Below are positions 19,583 to 27,780 of a DNA stretch of 64,000 nucleotides, piece by piece. The notes under the pieces are model-generated. The model ran no database searches and was not told the DNA's origin. It saw only the letters and a program-made list of their open reading frames with translations. The position numbers and the translations under genes were made by a program. The DNA comes from NORP233 sp050186825 (GTDB lineage: Bacteria; Planctomycetota; J058): NCBI GenBank assembly GCA_050186825.1, contig JBFWYD010000031.1, forward strand, positions 52,721 to 116,720, read 5' to 3'. Within the stretch, counting starts at the first letter, position 1. The number at the start of each line of letters is the position of its first letter.

Positions 19583-20197
19583 GTGTCGCGCCTGTTCGCG
19601 GCCCTCTACGACCTGTGCCTCGGCCGCGCCGAGGCCGCGGGCCTCGCGGCCTGGCGCGCCGACCTGCTCGCGCAGCTCGAGGGCCGCGTGCTCGAGCTCG
19701 GCGCCGGGACCGGGCTGAACCTCGCCCACTACCCGGCGGAGCTGGAGCTCGTGCTGAGCGAGCCCGACCCGCACATGCGCGCGCGCCTGGAGGGACGGCT
19801 GGAGTCGGCCGCGCAGGCGGCGGAGCTCTCGCCCGCCGGCGCCGAGGCGCTGCCCTTCCCCGACCAGAGCTTCGACGCGGTGGTGGGCACGCTCGTGCTC
19901 TGCACGATCCCCGACCCCCAGGCGGCCCTGCGCGAGGTCGCCCGTGTGCTGCGCCCTGGCGGACTCTTCCTGTTCGTCGAGCACACCGCCAGCGAGGACC
20001 CGACCACGCTCCGCTGGCAGCGCCGCCTGGAGCCGCTCTGGCGGCGCGTGGCCGGCGGCTGCCACCTCACGCGCGACCCGCGCCCGCTCCTGGTCGAGGC
20101 CGGGCTCGAGCTCGCCGAGCTGCGCGCCGAGCCGCTCCCGCGCGCCCCGCGCCTGCTGCGCCCGGCCCTGCGCGGCTGGGCGCGCAAGGCCCTGTAG
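19583..20197 (+). CDS. Class I SAM-dependent methyltransferase (UbiE/METTL7-like)
   Basis: The protein has 204 residues. I chose the GTG at 19583 because GAGGAGG lies eight bases upstream and the protein starts with the usual LFAALYD. Motif I is VLELGAGTGLNL (about 36-47), the acidic residue after it is in LSEPD, and the later block ALPFPDQSFDAVVGTLVLC matches class I methyltransferases. REVARVLRPGGLFLFVEH is the typical post-motif III strand. Closest in style to UbiE or the METTL7-like group acting on small hydrophobic molecules; the substrate is unknown. It directly follows the kinase gene and is probably in its operon. Confidence 0.9.
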   Translation: MSRLFAALYDLCLGRAEAAGLAAWRADLLAQLEGRVLELGAGTGLNLAHYPAELELVLSEPDPHMRARLEGRLESAAQAAELSPAGAEALPFPDQSFDAVVGTLVLCTIPDPQAALREVARVLRPGGLFLFVEHTASEDPTTLRWQRRLEPLWRRVAGGCHLTRDPRPLLVEAGLELAELRAEPLPRAPRLLRPALRGWARKAL

Positions 20198-20201
20198 AGC
20201 A

Positions 20202-21020
20202 TCAGGGCTCCGCGCTCAGGAGCGCGCGGGTCAGCCCGCTCGCGGCGGCCTGGATCGCGCCCAGGAGCGGCGCGCCGGACCCGAGGTCGCTGCCCCGGCC
20301 GTTCAGGCTCGTGCAGACGTGCAGCCGATCGCCCTCGAGCGCGCCTGGCTCGAGCAGCTCCGCCTCGGGGGGGAGCTCGAGCTTCGCGCGGACCACGCGC
20401 AGGAGCTCGCGCCGGTCCTCCTCGTCCCCAGGGACCGCCAGCCAGGCGTGGAGCCGCGTCTCGCCGGCGCCCCGCTCGGAGGAGCTCACCTTGAGCTCGA
20501 ACGCGCGCTTCCCCGGGTAGGTCGCGCGCAGGTCCAGGACCTTGACGTGCTCCCGGTCGGGCGCGCCCACGTCCAGCTCCACGCGCAGCCCCGTGCTCCC
20601 CGAGGGCAGCGCCTCCAGCGCCGCGAGCGCAATGGCCAGGCGCGCTCCCTCCAGGCGGGGGACGTCTCCCCAGGCCGCCGCGTGCTCACGCTCGGCGCGC
20701 GCGTTGCGACGGAAGCCCCACCATCCCACCACCCCGCACGCGGCGGCCAGCCCGAAGCAGGTCCAGCGGAAGGTCGGTCGGCCCGTCAGGTAGGCCGGAT
20801 GGGTCCCCAGGGAGAAGCAGCCGAACAGCGCGAGCACGAACCCGACCGAGGCCCCTCCCGCCCCGAGCAGGAGGCCCCAGGGCCAGCCCCCGGACGCCCG
20901 CGACCTTGCCTCTCCCAGCGCGAGCAGTGCGCGCACCTGCGCGGTCACCTCGTCGGCGGCGCCGCGGGCGCGGAACACGCCGCCCTCGACCTTCTCGAGC
21001 AGCTCCGCGCGGGCGCTCAC
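20202..21020 (-). CDS. Membrane protein, paralogue of the upstream gene (copy B)
   Basis: The protein has 272 residues. The GTG at 21020 overlaps the stop of copy A by four bases. Layout: an N-terminal helical segment (ELLEKVEGGVFRARGAADEV), two membrane helices (about 50-72 and 85-105), a FRRNARAEREHAAAWGDVP linker, then a beta-rich domain (ALPSGSTGLRVELDVGAPDR) and a final segment ending GLTRALLSAEP. Copy A has the same order and matching blocks (DDWSFRAEGPAEV, FKRGQRLDRAFEEAWGEVP, ALPGGAALQVAVDLGAADR, GLTRGLLSRS). No known family is recognised; the location is the cytoplasmic membrane. Confidence 0.75.
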   Translation of the reverse strand: MSARAELLEKVEGGVFRARGAADEVTAQVRALLALGEARSRASGGWPWGLLLGAGGASVGFVLALFGCFSLGTHPAYLTGRPTFRWTCFGLAAACGVVGWWGFRRNARAEREHAAAWGDVPRLEGARLAIALAALEALPSGSTGLRVELDVGAPDREHVKVLDLRATYPGKRAFELKVSSSERGAGETRLHAWLAVPGDEEDRRELLRVVRAKLELPPEAELLEPGALEGDRLHVCTSLNGRGSDLGSGAPLLGAIQAAASGLTRALLSAEP

Positions 21021-21931
21021 GACCGGCTGAGGAGCCCGCGCGTCAGGCCGCGCGCGAGCGCGAGCGCCGCGGCCAGGGGCTCCTCCCCGAAGCCCTGGTC
21101 CCAGCCGCCCGCGAGGCTCACCTCGAGCACGACCGCCTCCCCCTCGAGCTCGCTCACGGCCAGCTCCGCCGCTGCGGGAAGGTCCAGCGCCCCGCGCGCC
21201 GCGCTCAGCAGCTCGTGGCGCAGGTCCTCGGGGCCCGGCTGGCGCAGCTGGGCCCGGAGCCGGGTCTCGGCCACGATCTCCTTGCACTTCAGCTCGCCGT
21301 CGGGCCGCCGACCCCAGCGGACGCGCTCCTCCCGGTCCACGCGGAGCTCGTAGCGGCGCTCGTCCGCCAAGGAGGCGGACAGCTCGAGCGCGCGGACGCT
21401 CGTGCGGTCGACCCACTCGCCGCCCTCGACGTCGCTGCGCTCGCGCTCCAGCCTGTCGGCTGCTCCCAGGTCGACCGCCACCTGCAGCGCGGCGCCCCCC
21501 GGCAGCGCCTCGACCACCTCCCGCGCCAGCTGCGCGCGGCGCGGCAGGAAGCCTGGCACCTCCCCCCAGGCCTCCTCGAAGGCGCGGTCCAGGCGCTGGC
21601 CGCGCTTGAAGCCCCCCACGCCCACGCCCAGGAGGACGACCGCCAGGCCCCAAGTCGTCCCCCACCAGATGGGGCGCGAGACCGGGAAGGAGGCGTGGGT
21701 CTGGAACATCAGCCACCCGAAGAAGGCGAGCGCCACGCCGCCCACGAGGCCGCCGACTCCGAGCAAGGTCGCGGGGTCTTCGAAGCGCGCTCGGGCGGCC
21801 CGCTCGCGCCCCTCGGCCAGGGCATGCAAGTCGCCGACCAGCGCGGCCACCACCTCGGCCGGCCCCTCGGCGCGGAAGCTCCAGTCGTCGGTCCGCTCCA
21901 ACACCCGCCGTCGTTCGTCGCTGGTCAGCAC
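21017..21931 (-). CDS. Membrane protein, paralogue of the downstream gene (copy A)
   Basis: The protein has 304 residues and a GTG start. It contains two membrane helices (about 57-77 and 88-107), a basic FKRGQRLDRAFEEAWGEVPG linker and a beta-rich C-terminal region. It is clearly related in order and sequence to the protein of the following gene, so the pair arose by tandem duplication and then diverged. I recognise no domain. The start lies 125 bases from the divergent vault-like gene, so the two units may share a control region. Confidence 0.75.
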   Translation of the reverse strand: MLTSDERRRVLERTDDWSFRAEGPAEVVAALVGDLHALAEGRERAARARFEDPATLLGVGGLVGGVALAFFGWLMFQTHASFPVSRPIWWGTTWGLAVVLLGVGVGGFKRGQRLDRAFEEAWGEVPGFLPRRAQLAREVVEALPGGAALQVAVDLGAADRLERERSDVEGGEWVDRTSVRALELSASLADERRYELRVDREERVRWGRRPDGELKCKEIVAETRLRAQLRQPGPEDLRHELLSAARGALDLPAAAELAVSELEGEAVVLEVSLAGGWDQGFGEEPLAAALALARGLTRGLLSRS

Positions 21932-22056
21932 CTGGGCAGTCTAGGCAGAGCGCTCCTCTGGAAGGCCCCGCGCCGCGCGCCTTTCTCGCCCCCGCGGACC
22001 GGCCCCAGCGCCGCCCGGGCGCCAAGTAGGATCCGCGCCGACCAGAGGAGGGACCC

Positions 22057-24501
22057 ATGGGAGAAGGCACGCGGGAGCGGGACCTGGTCCTGGCGCCCAA
22101 CGAGTTCGCGTTCATCTCGGACCAGACCAAGGGCAACATCAACGCCTACGTCGGGCCCTACAAGACGAGCCTCGCCAACACCGACCAGCCGGTGTTCTTC
22201 AACGACCGCAGCAAGCGCTTCGAGCGCTGCTCGCTGGAGCAGTCCACCCGGCTGTTCCCGACCGCGCCCGAGGGCTGGTACGTGGTCATGAAGAACCCGG
22301 CCAAGGACGGCGGGCCGCCCAAGACCGGCACGGTCAACGGGCTGCTCGAGCTCCAGATCGGGCACAAGGTGAACATCCCCGGCCCGGTCTCCTTCGCGCT
22401 CTGGCCCGGGCAGATGGTCCGCGTGCTCAAGGGGCACCACCTGCGCTCGAACCAGTACCTGCTCGTGCGGGTCTACGACGAGGAGGGCGCCAAGGCCAAC
22501 TGGAACCGCGCCGTGATCAAGACCGCGGGCGAGGGCGCCGCCGCGGCGCCGCAGCCCGGCCCTGACCTGACGCTCGGGCAGCACCTCGTGATCAAGGGCA
22601 CGGCCGTGTCCTTCTACATCCCGCCCACCGGGATCGAGGTCGTGGTCGACGAGGGCGACAACCACGTGCGCGAGGCGGTGACCCTCGAGCGCCTCGAGTA
22701 CTGCATCCTCCTCGACGAGAACGGCAACAAGCGCTTCATCCAGGGCCCGGCCGTGGTCTTCCCCGAGCCGACCGAGACCTTCGTCAACCGCGGCGGGCGG
22801 CGGAAGTTCAAGGCGATCGAGCTCAACGAGAACAGCGGCATCTACGTCAAGGTGATCGCGCCCTACGAGGAGGGCGGCAAGCGCTACGAGGTCGGCGACG
22901 AGCTGTTCATCACCGGCAAGGAGCAGATGATCTACTCGCCGCGTCCCGAGCACGCTGTGATCAAGTACGGGGAGCAGGAGATCCACTACGCCGTGGCGAT
23001 CCCGGCGGGCGAGGGCCGCTACTGCCTCGACCGCCAGAGCGGCAAGATCCGGCTCGTGCGCGGGCCCGCCATGTTCCTGCCCGACCCGCGCCGCGAGGTG
23101 ATCGTGCGCCGCGTGCTCGACCCGCGCCACGTGGCGCTGTGGTTCCCGGGCAACGAGGAGGCGCTCTCCGTCAACCTCCGGCTCAAGGACCAGCTCGCGG
23201 CCGCCGGCCCCGGCGAGCACGCCCTCGAGGCGCGCAAGCGGGCCAAGGTCGCGGACGCCGCGGCGAAGGCCGAGGAGGAGGCGGGCGAGGGCTTCGCGGG
23301 CGACGACTTCAACCGCAAGACCAAGTACACGCCCCCGCGCACGCTGACCCTCGACACGAAGTACGAGGGCGCGGTCGCGATCTCGGTGTGGACCGGCTAC
23401 GCGGTGCTCGTGGTCGCGCGCAGCGGCGAACGCCAGGTGATCGTGGGCCCCCACACCCACCTGCTCGAGTACGACCAGACCCTGGAGCCCATGGACCTCT
23501 CGACGGGCACGCCCAAGACCGATGAGAAGCTGCTCAAGACCGTCTACCTGCGCGTGCTCCACAACAAGGTCTCGGACGTGGTCGAGGCCGAGACCAACGA
23601 CCTGGTGCGCGTGGCCCTGACCATCAGCTACCGGGTCAACTTCGAGGGCGAGCCCGAGCGCTGGTTCGACGTGGAGAACTTCGTGAAGTTCCTCACCGAC
23701 CACATGCGCTCGCTGCTGCGCAACGCGGTCAAGCGGCGCGGGATCGAGGAGTTCTACGCCAACTCCATCGACATCGTCCGCGACACGGTCCTGGGCGTGG
23801 TCGGCCCAGACGGCAAGCGCCCGGGGCGGCTGTTCGAGGAGAACGGGATGCGGATCTACGACGTCGAGGTGCTCGACGTCACGATCGGCGACGACGAGGT
23901 CGAGAACCTGCTCGTCGACGCCCAGCAGAAGGCCTTCTCCCAGACCCTGGCCGTGGCCTCCGAGCGGCGCAGGCTCTACCTGGTCGAGCAGACCGAGTCG
24001 GTCAAGCGCGACGTGGCCTTCGTCGAGGCCCAGACCCGGCTCAAGGCGCTCGAGCTCCAGAGCGAGGAGCAGCAGAAGCGCCACGAGGTCGAGCTGGCCG
24101 CGGCGGGGGCCGCCGCCGAGCGCGAGCGCGCCCGGCTGGCCGCGATCCAGCGCGACCAGGAGGCGCACGACGCGATCTCCGGGCACGAGCTCGGGCGCGA
24201 GCAGCGGCGCCACGAGCTGGACCTCGAGCTCGAGCGACGCCGCCTGGAGCAGCGCCTGGCCGAGCTCAAGGGCGAGGTCTCGGCGGTGGTCGACAAGGCC
24301 AAGGCCGTCTCGCCCGACCTGGTGGCCGCGCTCCAGGCCTTCGGCGACCGGGCCCTGGTCGAGCGCGTGGCCGAGTCCATGGCCCCCCTGGCGATCCTGG
24401 GCGGCAAGAGCGTCGCCGAGGTGCTCGCGAGCCTGCTCAAGGGCACGCCCCTGGAGCAGGTCGCGCTGGACGGGGAGGGGACCCCGCGCATCCGCGGCTA
24501 A
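22057..24501 (+). CDS. Major-vault-protein-like / SPFH (band 7) coiled-coil protein
   Basis: The protein has 814 residues; the ATG has AGAGGAGGG upstream. Residues 1-480 are short beta modules resembling vault repeats (FYIPPTGIEVVVDEG, YCILLDENGNKRFIQGPAVVFP, YCLDRQSGKIRLVRGPAMFLPDP: a tyrosine, a strand, then R-G/Q-G-P). Residues 490-615 resemble the SPFH-like vault shoulder (RVALTISYRVNF, YANSIDIVRDTVLG, NGMRIYDVEVLDVTI). About 615-755 is an uninterrupted charged coiled coil, matching the cap helix, and 760-814 a short hydrophobic end. There is no signal peptide or membrane helix, so it is cytoplasmic. Length (human MVP is 893) and domain order agree with MVP. Vaults are large hollow ribonucleoprotein shells of unknown function in eukaryotes. 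A plain SPFH-coiled-coil protein is the alternative. Confidence 0.75.
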   Translation: MGEGTRERDLVLAPNEFAFISDQTKGNINAYVGPYKTSLANTDQPVFFNDRSKRFERCSLEQSTRLFPTAPEGWYVVMKNPAKDGGPPKTGTVNGLLELQIGHKVNIPGPVSFALWPGQMVRVLKGHHLRSNQYLLVRVYDEEGAKANWNRAVIKTAGEGAAAAPQPGPDLTLGQHLVIKGTAVSFYIPPTGIEVVVDEGDNHVREAVTLERLEYCILLDENGNKRFIQGPAVVFPEPTETFVNRGGRRKFKAIELNENSGIYVKVIAPYEEGGKRYEVGDELFITGKEQMIYSPRPEHAVIKYGEQEIHYAVAIPAGEGRYCLDRQSGKIRLVRGPAMFLPDPRREVIVRRVLDPRHVALWFPGNEEALSVNLRLKDQLAAAGPGEHALEARKRAKVADAAAKAEEEAGEGFAGDDFNRKTKYTPPRTLTLDTKYEGAVAISVWTGYAVLVVARSGERQVIVGPHTHLLEYDQTLEPMDLSTGTPKTDEKLLKTVYLRVLHNKVSDVVEAETNDLVRVALTISYRVNFEGEPERWFDVENFVKFLTDHMRSLLRNAVKRRGIEEFYANSIDIVRDTVLGVVGPDGKRPGRLFEENGMRIYDVEVLDVTIGDDEVENLLVDAQQKAFSQTLAVASERRRLYLVEQTESVKRDVAFVEAQTRLKALELQSEEQQKRHEVELAAAGAAAERERARLAAIQRDQEAHDAISGHELGREQRRHELDLELERRRLEQRLAELKGEVSAVVDKAKAVSPDLVAALQAFGDRALVERVAESMAPLAILGGKSVAEVLASLLKGTPLEQVALDGEGTPRIRG

Positions 24502-24541
24502 CGAGGGGCCCTGGGGCAAGTCGTCGCGCAGCGGGTCGTCG

Positions 24542-24642
24542 GGAGCCAGAAACACGGAATGCCAACAGCAATGGCAACTGGGAATTGGTCCCCGCGCGTC
24601 CATTCCCTGTTCCCGGTTGCTGTTGCTGTTCCGTGTTGCTCC
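24542..24642. repeat. Palindromic repeat element after the vault-like gene
   Basis: Bases 24542-24588 and 24600-24642 are imperfect reverse complements over about 40 bases. Each arm carries runs related to AACACGGAA, CAACAGCAA and GGGAA. The composition is much less GC-rich than its surroundings. Starting 40 bases after a stop codon, it could act as a transcription end, but it looks like a mobile palindromic repeat of the same general kind as those at 412 and 998. Confidence 0.65.
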
Positions 24643-25196
24643 TGAGGCGAGTGCCACGGGCACGGGTCGCTCGCTCCTCCGCGGCGGCTACCTCAAGACG
24701 GCCACCGTCGAGGCCGCGCGGCTCAAGGACGGCGGCTACTCTCAGGAGAACGCGATCCTGAACGCGCCGCGGGAGGGCCTGGCCCTCAGCAAGGGCGATC
24801 GCTTCCTCCGGCTCGAGCCATCGGCCCGCGAGACCTGGCTGCGCCGCCCCAGGCCCCGCTAGGTGTGATGCCAGTTGTCCGGCGGAAGCGCGTCGGCGTG
24901 AGCCGAAACTGGAACTATCGTGCGACGGATTTCGAGAACGGGAGGGCCAGCCCTCTACGTTCTGAGTACTCAATTCCTTGAAGATCGATGCTGCGGCGCG
25001 CCAAACCCCGATTCTGGCGTCCCGAAGTCGGACGCCCAGCGGGCGGATCGACATAAAGCATTGTCACACATGAGCGGTGCCAGACGCGAGAAAGCCGAGG
25101 AGCCATCGATTTCTATACGGCTCTGACTCGGCGCCTCGGGGCGCCCCGCACAAGCCCTTGCGCAGCAAGGGCGTTGAACAACTGACGCTGTAGCGG
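24643..25196. other. Lower-GC intergenic region with short open frames
   Basis: A frame to 24862 reads GGYLKTATVEAARLKDGG and NAILNAPREGLALSKGDRF, protein-like but without a start outside the palindromic repeat; it may be the end of a lost gene. From 24880 to 25125 GC falls and only short unconvincing frames occur. Two hairpins are present: 25130-25145 (GGCGCC stem, TCGG loop) and 25154-25172 (GCCCTTGC stem, GCA loop). The second lies 25 bases beyond the stop of the minus-strand gene at 25197 and could be its terminator. Confidence 0.4.
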
Positions 25197-25409
25197 CTAC
25201 TGGCCGCGGAGGCGGCGGAAGACGCGGGAGAGGACGTCGACGGGGCCGGCCGGGTTGTAGAAGCGGTCCAGCTCCTGGTCGATCATCTTCGACAGCGGAA
25301 CCCCTTGTAGGGAAGCGAGTAGCGGATCCTGGAACTCGCTCCGCCGGGGCAGCCGCAAGGGGCTGGGCGAGACGAGCTGCTGGAAACGTTCCTCAATGCG
25401 GTAGGTCAC
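25197..25409 (-). CDS. Small hypothetical protein
   Basis: The protein has 70 residues. A GTG start has GGGGAG eight bases upstream, which supports it being translated. The product is charged with no membrane segment (TYRIEERFQQLVSPSPL, SKMIDQELDRFYNP, LSRVFRRLRGQ). Codon choice (ATT, GAA, CGT) is less GC-biased than its neighbours, in keeping with the lower-GC island around it and possible foreign origin. No family is recognised; a small DNA-binding or regulatory protein is conceivable only as a guess. Confidence 0.5.
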   Translation of the reverse strand: MTYRIEERFQQLVSPSPLRLPRRSEFQDPLLASLQGVPLSKMIDQELDRFYNPAGPVDVLSRVFRRLRGQ

Positions 25410-25711
25410 AGGTCACTCCCCACTCAAGGAATTCGACGTCGCCTGGAGGCCCTGGGCTGTTCGGATCAGCCTCTAAGTCTTTTGATTCCAGGTTCGAAGC
25501 CTTTGAACCCTAGCGTTGCTGGGAACACTCCGGTCAAGGAAGCAGCCAGATTCCTGGCATGGCGTGCGTCAGATTTTCTACCGCACCTGACGTGCCGCTC
25601 CACCGTAGCGACTCGCGTCGACCCCCGCTCCCCGGATCTCGGACGCGGTCGTGACACGATCGGCCCGAGCCCTGGGGGCAGGCCGGCTCGCGCCGGAGTC
25701 CGTCAAGGTTC
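25410..25711. other. Intergenic part of the lower-GC island
   Basis: The 302 bases upstream of the small gene are less GC-rich than average. The segment 25483-25505 contains GGTTCGAAGCC, superficially like a tRNA T arm, but no acceptor or anticodon arm fits around it. Short frames on both strands lack start signals. I see no gene. Confidence 0.5.
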
Positions 25712-26089
25712 TCAGTCCTTCACCTCGGGGAGCCGCAGCTCGACGCCCTCCCGCATCCGCTTGGCGTCGGGGATCACATCGCGGTTGGCCTCGAGGATCG
25801 CCTTCCAGTGGCGGGTCGTGCCGTAGGCCTTCTTGCTGATGCTCCCCAGCGTGTCCCCGTTGCGGACGGTGTAGCGGCGCTCGTCGGGCGCGGGCTGCGG
25901 CGCGGGGGCGGACGGCGCTGCGGTGTGGGTCGGCTCGGGCTGGGCGACAGGCGTCCCGGTCGCCTCGCTCGCCGCGGCCTCCGCGCGCACCTGGAGCGGC
26001 GGGGGTCGCAGCTCGACCTCGATCAGCCGCGAGAGGGCGATCGCGAGCCCCATCAGGCAGAACACTCCCAGTCGCGCCACCTTGCCCAC
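25712..26089 (-). CDS. Membrane-anchored LysM protein
   Basis: The protein has 125 residues. The GTG at 26089 follows GAGGGG with a short spacer. A hydrophobic N-terminal segment (LGVFCLMGLAIALS) anchors or exports it. A Pro/Ala linker leads to a C-terminal LysM domain (about 73-120: RRYTVRNGDTLGSISKKAYG, with the ILEANRDVIPDA block). LysM binds peptidoglycan, and this KAYG subtype is common next to other envelope components and in phage-tail-like proteins. It is encoded 56 bases downstream of the zinc-ribbon/HEAT gene on the same strand. Confidence 0.85.
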   Translation of the reverse strand: MGKVARLGVFCLMGLAIALSRLIEVELRPPPLQVRAEAAASEATGTPVAQPEPTHTAAPSAPAPQPAPDERRYTVRNGDTLGSISKKAYGTTRHWKAILEANRDVIPDAKRMREGVELRLPEVKD

Positions 26090-26145
26090 GGTCCCCTCGC
26101 TGGGCGACCTATCGGCTGGGCGCTCGCGCTGCCTTGAGGGAATCC

Positions 26146-27603
26146 TCAGAGCGCCTGAAGCAGGCGCTGCAGCTGGCGGCGGACGCGCGCCTCGAGGGAG
26201 GCGTCCGCCGCCGCGGCGCGCAGGGCGGGCGCCCCCGGCCGGGCGCGCTGGAGCGCGCGCGCCAGGGTCAACAGCGCGGCGCGCTGCGTCGGGGAGTCGG
26301 GCAGCTCGCGCACCGCGGCCACGGCGTCCTCGAAGGCCCGGGTCACCTCGCCGGTCACCTGCCAGGGGATCCGTCGCGCCAGCGCCCAGGCCGCCTGCGC
26401 GCGGAGCTCGAGGTCGGCGCCGCGCAGCGTCTCGCGCAGGATCTCCAGCGCATCGCGGTCGGCGATCGTGGCCGTCTCGCCGAGGCCCTCGATCCAGAGC
26501 CGGCGCAGGGAGTCGGGGGCGTTCCCCGCCAGGCCGGACAGGGCCAGGCCCAGCGTGCGCGGGTCCCGCCGGTCGAGGAGCTGGCGGAAGGCATCGGCCC
26601 GCAGCGCGGGGTCCCGCCCTGGGCCGGCCAGCTCGGCCACGGTCGCCGCGCCCAGGGCGCCGTCCTGGGCGAGGAGGCCGAGCGCGAGCTCGCGCACGAG
26701 CCGGTCGCGGTCGGTGGCCGCGGCCCGCAGGGCGCGCCAGCGCTCCCGCGCGGGCAGGACGCGGACGCTCGCCACCAGCGCCTCGCGCCGCCGCTCGCGC
26801 ACCCCGGAGCCCAGGCCGGCCCGCACCGTCGCGGCGGGCGGGTTCGCGAGCAGGGCCAGCTTGAGGTCCTCGTCGTCGCGCGGCGGCGGCGCGGCCGCGC
26901 CCGGCGCGCTCAGCCAGGGCAGCGCGAGCAGCAGGGCGGCGCCGACCAGCAGCCCGGCCGAGCCGGGCGCGCGCTGCTCGAAGGCCGAGCCCGGCGCGGT
27001 GGCGGGGAGCTCCGTGTCCAGACCCGGGACGTCCGGCGTGCAGCTCGCGGGGGAGACATCGGCCAGGGAGGCCGCCCCTCGCAGCGCGCGGCGCAGGCCC
27101 CGGCCGTCGGGCAGGCGGACGCGCAGCTCGTCGATCGCGGCCCGCGCTGAGCGCCGCTCGACCTCCTGGCGGAAGGTGCGCGTCTCGCGCCGGTGCAGGG
27201 TGCGCACCACCACCAGCTCGGCGCCGCCCGAGGTGAGGAGCAGCCAGGGCAGCCGGGTCCACACCTCCTGGCTGCTCCCGAGCCGTCGCGAGTGGAGCGC
27301 CACGCCGACCTCGGCGCGGCGCAGGTCGAGCGTCAGGTCGAGCACGGGCCCCGGGAAACGGGCCGCGAGCGCGCGCGCGAGGGCCACGCGCGCCAGGGCG
27401 TCGGGGGTGGAGACCGCGCGCGCCGCCGCCTCGGCCTCGGCCAACACGCGCGCGGGCGCGCCGCGGGCGCGCAGGACCCAGCGCCCGTCGCCGTCCGCCT
27501 GATCGAGGGGGACCAATCCCCCGGCGCGCGCCTGTCCGCAGGCGGCGCAGATCGCGCCCCCGCTCCAGGAGCCGCAGCTTGGGCATGGGAGCGCCGAGAT
27601 CAC
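26146..27603 (-). CDS. Zinc-ribbon membrane protein with HEAT-like repeats
   Basis: The protein has 485 residues and a GTG start. Residues 5-25 have two CxxC pairs (CPSCGSW, CAACGQA), a zinc ribbon. Residues 70-190 form an alpha/beta domain with strands LDLTLDLRRAEVGVAL and WLLLTSGGAELVVVRTL, resembling a small fold for lipid or nucleotide handling but not assigned. A membrane helix is near 218-236. After it, 270-485 are short helical pairs rich in Leu/Ala/Arg (LALGLLAQDG, LSGLAGNAPDSLRRLWIEGLG, AQAAWALARRIPWQ), best read as HEAT-like repeats. The function is unknown; it is probably a membrane scaffold. Confidence 0.75.
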   Translation of the reverse strand: MISALPCPSCGSWSGGAICAACGQARAGGLVPLDQADGDGRWVLRARGAPARVLAEAEAAARAVSTPDALARVALARALAARFPGPVLDLTLDLRRAEVGVALHSRRLGSSQEVWTRLPWLLLTSGGAELVVVRTLHRRETRTFRQEVERRSARAAIDELRVRLPDGRGLRRALRGAASLADVSPASCTPDVPGLDTELPATAPGSAFEQRAPGSAGLLVGAALLLALPWLSAPGAAAPPPRDDEDLKLALLANPPAATVRAGLGSGVRERRREALVASVRVLPARERWRALRAAATDRDRLVRELALGLLAQDGALGAATVAELAGPGRDPALRADAFRQLLDRRDPRTLGLALSGLAGNAPDSLRRLWIEGLGETATIADRDALEILRETLRGADLELRAQAAWALARRIPWQVTGEVTRAFEDAVAAVRELPDSPTQRAALLTLARALQRARPGAPALRAAAADASLEARVRRQLQRLLQAL

Positions 27604-27780
27604 GCGCGCAGCCTAATCGAGCCGCCGCACCTCCTCCACGGCCCGATTCTCCGCGGCTCGCTTCGCGAGCCTGCCATCAGCTGAATCGGTTCGCCTCCGC
27701 TCCGGCTCGCAGCCTCACCTCGCTCCGGCTCCCGATTCGGGTATGGTGGGCCCCCCATCCCCCAGCGGAAGGTCAGGTGC

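Noticed and set aside
25483..25510. Possible tRNA or attachment-site fragment (GGTTCGAAGCC)
   Set aside because: Only a T-arm-like string is present; no other cloverleaf arm fits and no integrase or matching direct repeat was seen.
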